A DNA stretch of 7,921 nt, from the NCBI GenBank assembly GCA_934281565.1, contig CAKQXI010000113.1, forward strand, positions 1-7,921. The letters run 5' to 3'. Below are positions 1-5,115 of the stretch, piece by piece (position 1 is the stretch's first letter; each line of letters starts with the position of its first letter). A model generated the notes under the pieces. It did not search any database. It had not been told where the DNA came from and was given only the letters and a program-made list of their open reading frames with translations. The position numbers and the translations under genes are program-made. The stretch comes from an uncultured Prevotella sp. Its GTDB lineage: Bacteria; Bacteroidota; Bacteroidia; Bacteroidales; Bacteroidaceae.

Positions 1-932
1 TCAGCATTGAGCAGACTGAGGGCATCAAAGAGAACGTTGGTCTTCAAGGCGAAGTACCTACGAAGCTCGTATGTCTTGGGCTCTGCTTTCTTTTGTAGCT
101 TCAATGCCTTGGCAACCTCCCTTTGGGACAGTGGCTTCCGACTCTCGGCGACAGCCTTGTCCACACGCTGTACCAACTTCGATGGCAATGTATCGGCGAT
201 AAACACTTTCTTCTCGCCTATGAAGCCATAGAACCTACCTTTCTTATGGGGCAACTCGATGGGAGCTTCTTTCCTAATGCTTGGAGGTGGTGAGGACGAG
301 CCTTGTTGCAAAGGCTTCGTCACAACGACAGGCATGGCACTACGCTCCATCTCGAAGTGAATGCAGACACGGGCATAACGCATCGCCTGGAAGAAATGCT
401 CATAAAGGTAACGCCAAGTCATACCAGCGTGCATCTTCATCAGCATCAGTTTACGGTGGTCGACACGGCGACCCTTATTGTCTGTAACTTTCTTGGGAGG
501 GAGGATGAGGATGCAAAGAACCTCATACTTATGGGGCATGTCGGACTTCTCCACCTGGCGGCGAAGCTCGTTCCAATCAACATCATGGGAGGTGACCTCA
601 ACCACGCTCTCAGGCATACCAACGGTACTCCGGAAGAACTCATAGAGCTTAAAGGCGCGTTTTCTTGCGATAACAATGTTCGTCTGCAAGGAGGAGGTTG
701 GCGATGCAAAGGCATCGAACCTGAAAGCACGGATGATGGTCGTCGGGTTCTGACGAATGAGATCGTAACGGTGCAAGAAACCATTGATATTTTTGCGGTT
801 GCTCAAAAGGTTCATATCGATGTCCGTGACCCCCTCGGCATAATATACGACAAGTGAGTCTCTGAACTTTTCTGCCCAGAGGGAACCCGACATAAACAGG
901 CACAGCAGCACTATCAGCACCTTTTTTCTCAT
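1..932 (-). CDS. OmpA-like/DUF3575 surface protein, partial (3' end beyond window)
   Basis: Reading leftward from the ATG at 932-930, the frame stays open for 310 codons to the window edge. Residues 1-20 form a signal peptide (MRKK, a hydrophobic core, then SLWA before EK), so the protein is exported. Residues 60-190 follow an OmpA-like pattern: an FDAFASP segment, an ARKRAFKLYEFF helix, then DWNELRRQVEKSDMPHKYEVL and WRYLYEHFFQAMRYARV. A linker rich in Pro and Lys follows. At 293 begins FALKTNVLFDALSLLNA, the usual opening of the DUF3575 beta-barrel-like domain, which continues off the window. From family knowledge, such proteins head or belong to Bacteroidales fimbria-like operons; an outer-membrane or pilus-anchoring role is inferred. 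No Bacteroidetes promoter is seen between its start and 1016, so expression probably depends on the invertible promoter upstream. The start is chosen for the signal peptide right behind it. Confidence 0.85.
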   Translation of the reverse strand, partial: MRKKVLIVLLCLFMSGSLWAEKFRDSLVVYYAEGVTDIDMNLLSNRKNINGFLHRYDLIRQNPTTIIRAFRFDAFASPTSSLQTNIVIARKRAFKLYEFFRSTVGMPESVVEVTSHDVDWNELRRQVEKSDMPHKYEVLCILILPPKKVTDNKGRRVDHRKLMLMKMHAGMTWRYLYEHFFQAMRYARVCIHFEMERSAMPVVVTKPLQQGSSSPPPSIRKEAPIELPHKKGRFYGFIGEKKVFIADTLPSKLVQRVDKAVAESRKPLSQREVAKALKLQKKAEPKTYELRRYFALKTNVLFDALSLLNA

Positions 933-933
933 T

Positions 934-952
934 GCTACACACTTCTAAAATC
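934..952. repeat. Imperfect 19-bp direct repeat, copy 1 (leader of the DUF3575 gene)
   Basis: This 19-bp segment recurs at 997-1015 with three mismatches (core ACACTTCT). The ACACTTCT core also occurs alone at 979-986. All copies lie between the invertible cassette and the DUF3575 start codon, so they would be in its 5' leader when the promoter faces it. Function unknown; a regulator site or an RNA feature is possible. Confidence 0.5.
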
Positions 953-996
953 TACTACTCGTTAATCTTAAGCCTTAAACACTTCTGTTCTTTATA

Positions 997-1015
997 GCTA
1001 TACACTTCTGAAATG
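997..1015. repeat. Imperfect 19-bp direct repeat, copy 2
   Basis: Second copy of the segment at 934-952. It ends one base before the left inverted repeat (1017), so it is outside the invertible cassette and stays fixed in both orientations. Confidence 0.5.
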
Positions 1016-1016
1016 A

Positions 1017-1040
1017 GGATTTCTATGTAAGAAATCATCA
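1017..1040 (+). repeat. Left inverted repeat of invertible promoter (IRL), 24 bp
   Basis: These 24 bases are the exact reverse complement of 1172-1195, with mismatches immediately on both sides, so the repeat boundaries are sharp. Inside lies a dyad GATTTCT-ATGTA-AGAAATC (1018-1036): 7-bp inverted arms around an asymmetric 5-bp centre. That is the layout expected of a tyrosine recombinase core site, two binding arms flanking a crossover region. The adjacent recombinase is the natural candidate enzyme. Confidence 0.9.
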
Positions 1041-1111
1041 CTTTTTGGCGGAAAAGAGAAAAATGACAGCTAAAATGTAGCTATTTGGGGTGCCAATATG
1101 TGAAAATTACA

Positions 1112-2653
1112 CTATTTTTCTGTCGAAAATTTGGAAGTTTCAAAAAAACTTTCTACTTTTGCAGCAGATTTTGATGATTTCTTACATAGAAATCCACAAT
1201 TCCCTGCACGTTGATTTTGCCGTTTCTTCTGAAGCAGATTGGAGACTTTCGCTCCCCTTTTCATCTGCTTGCCTGTTACTGGATAGCTATTATTTTTCTT
1301 GTTATTGCTATTATTATTGCTATTCTTCTTATTGTTGCTCATAACATTTCTGTCGTTAATCGGTTTAACGCTTTTGCTTTCGGCTGATTTGTTTTCGGTT
1401 GATTTGCTTTCTGTAACCTCTGTACTTTCCAATGTATCTTTTGTGCTTGCGCTTGTTTCCACTTCCTTAGCCTCATCTGCGCTTGCCTTATTTTCTTCAT
1501 CACGCAAGAAGTCAAGGAGAAGACCGAGGCTTTCCTTGGAACCTTTGGCAAAAAGTTCCTTGATGCTTTCCTTGATGGTTTCCTTGACAGTCTCCTTGAT
1601 AAGCTGCTTAGTTTCCTTCTTGCTCAGGTTACCGCCGACGAAGCCACCAGTGAACATCTTGCCACCAGCTATCGCATCAGCCTGCGCCACTGCATCCTTG
1701 ATGCTCTCAGGACCTTTCCAAAGGAAACCCGTGATAAGCTCATTGGCTACATCACGCTTATGACTATCGAGGTTGGCAAGGTAAATCTGCGTGGTACGCT
1801 CCGATGAGTGACCCAGACAGGATGAGATGATTGCCGTCTTCACGAGCAACTCATGAGCCAACGTTGCCCAACTGTGGCGAGCCATGTAAGAAGTAAGGAC
1901 TATCAGAGCTGGCAACAGCTCACCCAACTTGCCCAACTGGCGGTTGAACCAGTTCATGCTGTTCTTGTACTCACGGTCGCACTCCTCCGGGTCCAGCGAA
2001 TGGAGGAAAGGGAAGACATAAGGTGAGCCGGGGACACTGTAACGGTCTATGACCTCCTGCATGAATGGCGTAATCTTGACATCTATGGGAGCGGAGGACT
2101 TGTAACGCTTGTAGCTGATGTAACCGTTCACTATCTCTGTCTTGCGCAGACGGACAATATCGACAAAAGCCATTCCACAGGCTGCGAAGCTGAAGAAGAA
2201 AAAGTCACGGGCCATGGAGAGCTTGGGCTTCTTGCTCAAGTCCAGGGCCAAAAGACTGAGGAGCACATCTATCGACAATGCACGCTTGTCGGTCTTGGGG
2301 ATGCTCGTGTACACATCCTTGAAAGGATAAGCCTGCTCGCAAAGTCCTCTCCGCACACCTTTATTATATATGGCGCGGAGGTAGCGCATATAACAGGACA
2401 CCGTGCCCAACTTGCGATTGTGATTGAACAGATAGCCTTGATAGGCTACCATCAAAGGACCTGTCATGTCACTAAACCTCAGCGTTGCCGCATCATCCAT
2501 TAAAAACTGCCTACACTGCTCCGTGGCATAGAACCGCTTGAAGCTGTTGAAGGAACTACTATAAATCTTCCGTGTGCCAGTACGCACGCCATCATGTGCC
2601 ATATCGTCTATCAACGACTGGGCGAACTCCATGAAATCATCTTTCAATATCAT
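1112..2653 (-). CDS. Tyrosine recombinase (predicted promoter invertase), with phase-switchable C-terminus
   Basis: 513 residues. Residues 7-105 are a SAM-like N-terminal DNA-binding domain (EFAQSLIDDMAH, FNSFKRF). Residues 145-300 are the catalytic domain: FSFAACGMAFVD (153-164), a beta-hairpin with K182/K185, TSYMARHSWAT with R259, LGHSSE with H282 and TTQIYL with the likely nucleophile Y291. The FAACGM segment has Cys159 where many relatives have Arg. After 310 comes an unusual 200-residue tail: an amphipathic K/E helix (345-370), an acidic Ser/Thr stretch, then an Asn/Lys-rich run (439-457). The last 27 residues lie in the right inverted repeat and the invertible spacer. The start at 2653 is preferred over an upstream ATG at 2782: AGGAG lies 5 nt before it, and the longer form would translate an array of tandem DNA repeats. 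It probably inverts the neighbouring cassette and so controls the DUF3575 operon. Confidence 0.88.
   Translation of the reverse strand: MILKDDFMEFAQSLIDDMAHDGVRTGTRKIYSSSFNSFKRFYATEQCRQFLMDDAATLRFSDMTGPLMVAYQGYLFNHNRKLGTVSCYMRYLRAIYNKGVRRGLCEQAYPFKDVYTSIPKTDKRALSIDVLLSLLALDLSKKPKLSMARDFFFFSFAACGMAFVDIVRLRKTEIVNGYISYKRYKSSAPIDVKITPFMQEVIDRYSVPGSPYVFPFLHSLDPEECDREYKNSMNWFNRQLGKLGELLPALIVLTSYMARHSWATLAHELLVKTAIISSCLGHSSERTTQIYLANLDSHKRDVANELITGFLWKGPESIKDAVAQADAIAGGKMFTGGFVGGNLSKKETKQLIKETVKETIKESIKELFAKGSKESLGLLLDFLRDEENKASADEAKEVETSASTKDTLESTEVTESKSTENKSAESKSVKPINDRNVMSNNKKNSNNNSNNKKNNSYPVTGKQMKRGAKVSNLLQKKRQNQRAGNCGFLCKKSSKSAAKVESFFETSKFSTEK
1130..1161 (+). promoter_or_regulatory. Bacteroidetes promoter inside the invertible cassette
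   Basis: The -33 element TTTG is at 1130-1133 and the -7 element TACTTTTG at 1154-1161, separated by 20 bp; this fits the consensus TTTG then TAnnTTTG. Transcription would start near 1167, just before the right inverted repeat, running antisense to the recombinase 3' end. No matching promoter pointing left was found in the spacer. In either orientation the RNA would begin with the inverted-repeat dyad, which can fold as a 5' hairpin (7-bp stem, 5-nt loop). Confidence 0.8.
1172..1195 (-). repeat. Right inverted repeat of invertible promoter (IRR), 24 bp, inside the recombinase ORF
   Basis: Exact reverse complement of 1017-1040. It lies within the coding sequence of the tyrosine recombinase and encodes residues 487-494 (GFLCKKSS). 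The core dyad is at 1176-1194. Because the repeat is an exact multiple of three in this frame (8 codons), inversion splices a different downstream sequence in frame after Ser494. Confidence 0.9.
1288..1340. repeat. Low-complexity trinucleotide-like tract in the recombinase tail
   Basis: AT-rich tract built of TTATTG/CTATTA-like triplets. On the coding (minus) strand it encodes an Asn/Lys-rich run with Ser, about residues 439-456 of the recombinase. Such tracts can gain or lose triplets by slippage without breaking the frame. Confidence 0.6.
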
Positions 2654-2658
2654 AATAG

Positions 2659-2663
2659 CTCCT
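2659..2663 (-). promoter_or_regulatory. Shine-Dalgarno AGGAG of the recombinase gene
   Basis: AGGAG on the minus strand, 5 nt before the ATG at 2653-2651. It decides the start: residues upstream of this ATG in the same frame are translated from the 11-bp tandem repeats and do not resemble recombinase sequence. Confidence 0.6.
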
Positions 2664-2670
2664 AAGAACA

Positions 2671-2725
2671 AACTCCGTACCAAGTCCGTACCAACTCCGT
2701 ACCATCTCCGTACCAACTCCGTATC
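2671..2725. repeat. Five tandem 11-bp repeats upstream of the recombinase gene
   Basis: Units at 2671-2681, 2682-2692, 2693-2703, 2704-2714 and 2715-2725, consensus AACTCCGTACC on the plus strand (GGTACGGAGTT on the minus). Each unit differs from consensus by at most two bases, with variation mainly at positions 2-3 and a change in unit 5. The 11-bp period puts each copy near the same DNA face. The array starts about 18 bp upstream of the recombinase start codon, so it could be an autoregulatory or arm-type binding array, or a leader RNA feature. No canonical -33/-7 promoter for the recombinase was found nearby. Confidence 0.8.
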
Positions 2726-2809
2726 AGGTTTACCCCTGCTCCGCAAAAGCTCCATGATAGTCCCCCACCAAAGAAAAAACAAGGGATAGCGAAAAAATAT
2801 CTAAAAAAA

Positions 2810-2841
2810 TTTGGTTTGTATCTCCATTTTGATTACTTTTG
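2810..2841 (+). promoter_or_regulatory. Bacteroidetes promoter of the PH-like gene
   Basis: TTTG at 2810-2813, 20-bp spacer, TACTTTTG at 2834-2841. The -7 element and spacer length are the same as in the invertible promoter. A start near 2847 leaves about 20 nt before the ATG at 2869. The promoter overlaps an upstream in-frame TTG at 2839, which argues against that codon as start. Confidence 0.75.
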
Positions 2842-2868
2842 CCCAAAGAGATTTATAAAAAAGACATT

Positions 2869-3390
2869 ATGAGCAAAGAAGATATGCAGAAAGACATCGT
2901 CACTATCTTTTCGGAAGGGGTGAAAGCACATCGTAAAGGAGATCTACCGATAATCAAGAATACCAATGGGAAAGACTGCTTTATCCTAAACATCCCAGAA
3001 AAAGTAGAGAGCAAGTTCAAGAAGAACTTTCAGTTGGACGAGGACGAAACCATCATGATGGCACGAGACACTTCGCCTTGGAACACGAGGAAAGAGGGTC
3101 TTGTCATCACGGATAGGCGCATTGTATACATTCCCGGGCACATAGACCTGTCATGCTCAAAGTGCATCGTGGAACTGGACTCATTCTACAAGGTGACATA
3201 CGATGCCAAGTCATTGTTGTTCTGGGGTACGGAGAAGACATTCTTCCCTATCCCCGCCCACTTCTTCTTGAAGTCGAAGATGAAGTCGTATGATGTAGAC
3301 CGTGCCACCAAGAACCTTGGCAAGCTATTGGGCAAGATAGCCAAGCGCATAGGTGCCCGGAAGCGCACCCATCCAGCGGCCATAGCATGA
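2869..3390 (+). CDS. Small cytoplasmic protein with bacterial PH-like segment, function unknown
   Basis: 173 residues, no signal peptide and no clear membrane helix. The middle (about 55-135) reads DEDETIMMARDTSPW, then GLVITDRRIVYIPG and later LDSFYKVTYD. A 'gain-of-TDR-then-beta-strand' pattern of this kind is typical of bacterial PH-like domains (GLVITDRRI is the tell-tale). Residues 95-99 contain two Cys (CSKC), too few for a convincing zinc site. The C-terminal 25 residues are strongly basic (GKIAKRIGARKRTH). It has its own promoter, lies divergent from the recombinase and upstream of the pot operon, and shows no clear functional tie to either. The ATG at 2869 is chosen because an earlier in-frame TTG sits inside the -7 element. 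PH-like assignment is from pattern only; role unknown. Confidence 0.7.
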   Translation: MSKEDMQKDIVTIFSEGVKAHRKGDLPIIKNTNGKDCFILNIPEKVESKFKKNFQLDEDETIMMARDTSPWNTRKEGLVITDRRIVYIPGHIDLSCSKCIVELDSFYKVTYDAKSLLFWGTEKTFFPIPAHFFLKSKMKSYDVDRATKNLGKLLGKIAKRIGARKRTHPAAIA

Positions 3391-3456
3391 TTATGCGGTT
3401 TTCATGACAACGTAGTTAAATTGTAACACCAAGAACCTAAAAACTCCATCCAAAAA

Positions 3457-3488
3457 TTTCTATATTTATTGAAAAATGAGTAACTTTG
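3457..3488 (+). promoter_or_regulatory. Bacteroidetes promoter of the pot operon
   Basis: -7 element TAACTTTG at 3481-3488 matches TAnnTTTG exactly. At the right distance (20 bp) is TTTC at 3457-3460, one base off TTTG. The predicted start near 3494 leaves a leader of about 16 nt before potA, leaving no room for a riboswitch. The rest of the 3391-3510 gap shows nothing else convincing. Confidence 0.65.
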
Positions 3489-3510
3489 CAGCCGAAATTC
3501 AAAAATAGAA

Positions 3511-4926
3511 ATGAACAAGACTGCACAGCACATCATCGACATCAAGAATGTGTCGAAACGATTTGGTGAGAAAGTAGCCCTCAACAACATCAACCTCTAC
3601 GTGCAAAAGGGCGAATTCATGACCATCCTCGGTCCGTCGGGCTGTGGTAAGACAACGCTATTGAGGCTATTGGCTGGCTTTGAGACGGCTACCGAGGGCA
3701 TCATCACCATCGGGGGCACGGACATCACCAACCTGCCTCCTTATAAACGCAACGTGAACACGGTGTTCCAGAAATATGCCTTGTTCCCACACCTTAATGT
3801 ATATGACAACATCGCCTTTGGGCTGAAGCTGAAGGACACGCCCAAGGAGGAAATCATGCCCAAGGTAAAGAGCGCCTTGAAGATGGTGAACATGAGCGAC
3901 TATGAATATCGTGACGTCAACTCGCTTTCTGGCGGACAGCAGCAACGCATAGCCATTGCCCGTGCCATCGTCAATGAGCCAGAGGTGCTCTTGCTTGACG
4001 AGCCTTTGGCTGCGCTCGACCTGAAGATGCGCAAGGATATGCAACTGGAGCTGAAGGAGATGCACGAGCGTTTAGGCATCACCTTTGTCTATGTCACCCA
4101 CGACCAAGAGGAAGCTCTCACCCTGAGCGACACCATCGTGGTAATGAGCGAGGGCGAGATACAGCAGATTGGCACTCCCACCGATATATACAACGAGCCT
4201 GCCAATGCTTTCGTCGCCGACTTCATTGGCGAAAGCAACATCCTCAACGGTACTATGCTACATGACTGTCTGGTAAAAGTGGCAGACAAGGAGATACCTT
4301 GCGTGGACAAAGGATTTGATGCCAACGAGCTGGTGGATGTCGTCATCCGTCCCGAAGACATCGAGGTTTCCACCGATGCAACCCATGCACAGTTTGTTGG
4401 CAAGATTACTTCATCTATCTTCAAAGGTGTACACTATGAGATGCTTGCCGAGAGCGACAATGGCTATGAGTTCCTCATCCAGAACTACAAGCATTTTGAA
4501 GTAGGACAAACCATCGGCATGAGCGTTATCCCCGACAACATCCATATCATGAAGAAAGAGCGTACTTCCAACGTATTCGAGGCAAAGCTATGTGGCAATG
4601 GAGCCATCGAGTTCTTGGGCTGCGAATATAACGAGGGACTCTCAGAAGAAGTAAAAGCCCAGATTGCTGCTGCCGAGAAGAAACACATGGGAAGTTGCTA
4701 TATCCACATACCATTCAACAAGATTGAACTTTTTGACAATGAGGAAGAGGGCACCTTCACGGGTGACATCTGCTTCATCCTCTACAAGGGCGACCACTAC
4801 CACCTCACCATAGATACTGACTGGGGAAAGAAACTCTATGTGGACACTCAGGATGTATGGGACCTCGGCGACCACGTGGGGGTGGCAATTCCGGCAAGCG
4901 GAATTAATGTTGAATGGAGTTTATAG
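3511..4926 (+). CDS. potA: Spermidine/putrescine ABC transporter ATP-binding protein PotA
   Basis: ATPase that powers polyamine import on the cytoplasmic face of the inner membrane with PotB and PotC. Residues 8-240 are a complete ABC ATPase: Walker A GPSGCGKTT (41-49), Q-loop Q87, signature LSGGQQQR (139-146), Walker B VLLLDEP (159-165, catalytic E164), D-loop ALD and H-loop H197. GTPTDIYNEPANAFVADFIGE (221-241) is characteristic of the PotA/CysA/MalK group and leads into TOBE-type regulatory domains. At 471 residues it is about 90 longer than E. coli PotA. The extra length is a second TOBE-like module: 281-309 (P..IEV...GKI...KGVHY) recurs at 401-430 (P..KIEL...GDI...KGDHY). First gene of a potABCD operon with its own promoter. 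Substrate is inferred from PotB/C/D resemblance. Confidence 0.95.
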   Translation: MNKTAQHIIDIKNVSKRFGEKVALNNINLYVQKGEFMTILGPSGCGKTTLLRLLAGFETATEGIITIGGTDITNLPPYKRNVNTVFQKYALFPHLNVYDNIAFGLKLKDTPKEEIMPKVKSALKMVNMSDYEYRDVNSLSGGQQQRIAIARAIVNEPEVLLLDEPLAALDLKMRKDMQLELKEMHERLGITFVYVTHDQEEALTLSDTIVVMSEGEIQQIGTPTDIYNEPANAFVADFIGESNILNGTMLHDCLVKVADKEIPCVDKGFDANELVDVVIRPEDIEVSTDATHAQFVGKITSSIFKGVHYEMLAESDNGYEFLIQNYKHFEVGQTIGMSVIPDNIHIMKKERTSNVFEAKLCGNGAIEFLGCEYNEGLSEEVKAQIAAAEKKHMGSCYIHIPFNKIELFDNEEEGTFTGDICFILYKGDHYHLTIDTDWGKKLYVDTQDVWDLGDHVGVAIPASGINVEWSL

Positions 4927-4928
4927 TA

Positions 4929-4963
4929 ATAGTTTATAGTTAATAGTTAATAGTTTATAGTTA
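4929..4963. repeat. Heptamer tandem array 1 (ATAGTTW x5)
   Basis: Five 7-bp units ATAGTTT/ATAGTTA directly after the potA stop. Part of a 189-bp gap (4927-5115) made almost wholly of 7-bp units. Seven is not a multiple of three, so the array is unlikely to be coding. Confidence 0.75.
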
Positions 4964-4966
4964 ATA

Positions 4967-5010
4967 GGGCGCAAGCCTAATTAAACATTAAACACTAAAC
5001 ATTAAACATT
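4967..5010. repeat. 44-bp repeat block, copy 1, with GCAA-loop hairpin
   Basis: Starts GGGCGCAAGCCTAA and continues into heptamers. GGC-GCAA-GCC (4968-4977) can form a 3-bp GC stem capped by a GCAA tetraloop, extended by partly complementary AT-rich flanks. The block recurs at 5040-5083 with T-for-A type changes. Confidence 0.7.
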
Positions 5011-5035
5011 AAACATTAAACATTAAACATTAAAT
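4980..5035. repeat. Heptamer tandem array 2 (ATTAAAC x8)
   Basis: Eight consecutive 7-bp units, consensus ATTAAAC. The third unit is ACTAAAC and the last ATTAAAT. Units 4-7 are identical, suggesting recent expansion and possible length variation between strains. Confidence 0.85.
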
Positions 5036-5039
5036 AAGG

Positions 5040-5083
5040 GGGCGCAAGCCTAATTTAACATTTAACACTTAACATTTAACATT
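5040..5083. repeat. 44-bp repeat block, copy 2 (includes ATTTAAC heptamers)
   Basis: Same GGGCGCAAGCCTAA head as copy 1, with the GGC-GCAA-GCC hairpin at 5041-5050. It is followed by four heptamers ATTTAAC, ATTTAAC, ACTTAAC, ATTTAAC (5053-5080). The odd third unit matches the odd third unit of copy 1, which points to duplication of the whole block. A degenerate third set (ATTCAAC, ACTCAAC, ATTAAAA at 5092-5112) runs up to the potB start. Confidence 0.7.
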
Positions 5084-5115
5084 GAAGAAATATTCAACAC
5101 TCAACATTAAAAAAA

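Larger units (their letters stand above)
1017..1195. other. Invertible promoter cassette (predicted phase-variation switch)
   Basis: Two perfect 24-bp inverted repeats enclose a 131-bp spacer (1041-1171) that contains one Bacteroidetes-type promoter, and a tyrosine recombinase gene adjoins it. This is the standard architecture of recombinase-controlled invertible promoters in Bacteroidales. In the orientation given, the promoter reads rightward, away from the DUF3575 gene, so that gene is predicted OFF. Inversion would place the -7 element at about 1058-1051 on the minus strand, giving a leader of about 110 nt to the start at 932. The cassette also contains the 3' end of the recombinase gene, so inversion changes that protein's tail. 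Repeats and promoter are seen directly; inversion itself is inferred. Confidence 0.85.

Noticed and set aside
303..857. Plus-strand open frame of 184 codons
   Set aside because: It is antisense to the DUF3575 gene, which has a signal peptide and recognisable family motifs on the minus strand; the plus-strand translation resembles nothing.
1068..1082. Small hairpin AGCTA-AAATG-TAGCT in the invertible spacer as a terminator
   Set aside because: A 5-bp AT-rich stem without a T tract is not convincing as a terminator in either orientation.
1299..1763. Plus-strand open frame starting with a Leu-rich, membrane-like run
   Set aside because: It is the complement of the Asn/Lys and Lys/Glu low-complexity tail of the recombinase; the Leu run is a by-product of that composition.
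2654..2782. Longer recombinase from the ATG at 2782
   Set aside because: The extra residues come from the 11-bp tandem DNA repeats, and AGGAG precedes the 2653 ATG at proper spacing.
3385..3400. Intrinsic terminator after the PH-like gene (GCAT-GATT-ATGC then GGTTTT)
   Set aside because: The stem is only 4 bp and AT-rich, overlaps the stop codon and has a short T run; too weak to call.
3667..4065. Minus-strand open frame of 132 codons inside potA
   Set aside because: It is antisense to the highly conserved ABC ATPase domain and has no start signals or recognisable motifs.
4929..5112. CRISPR-like array
   Set aside because: The repeats are 7-bp head-to-tail units without unique spacers, and there are no cas genes.
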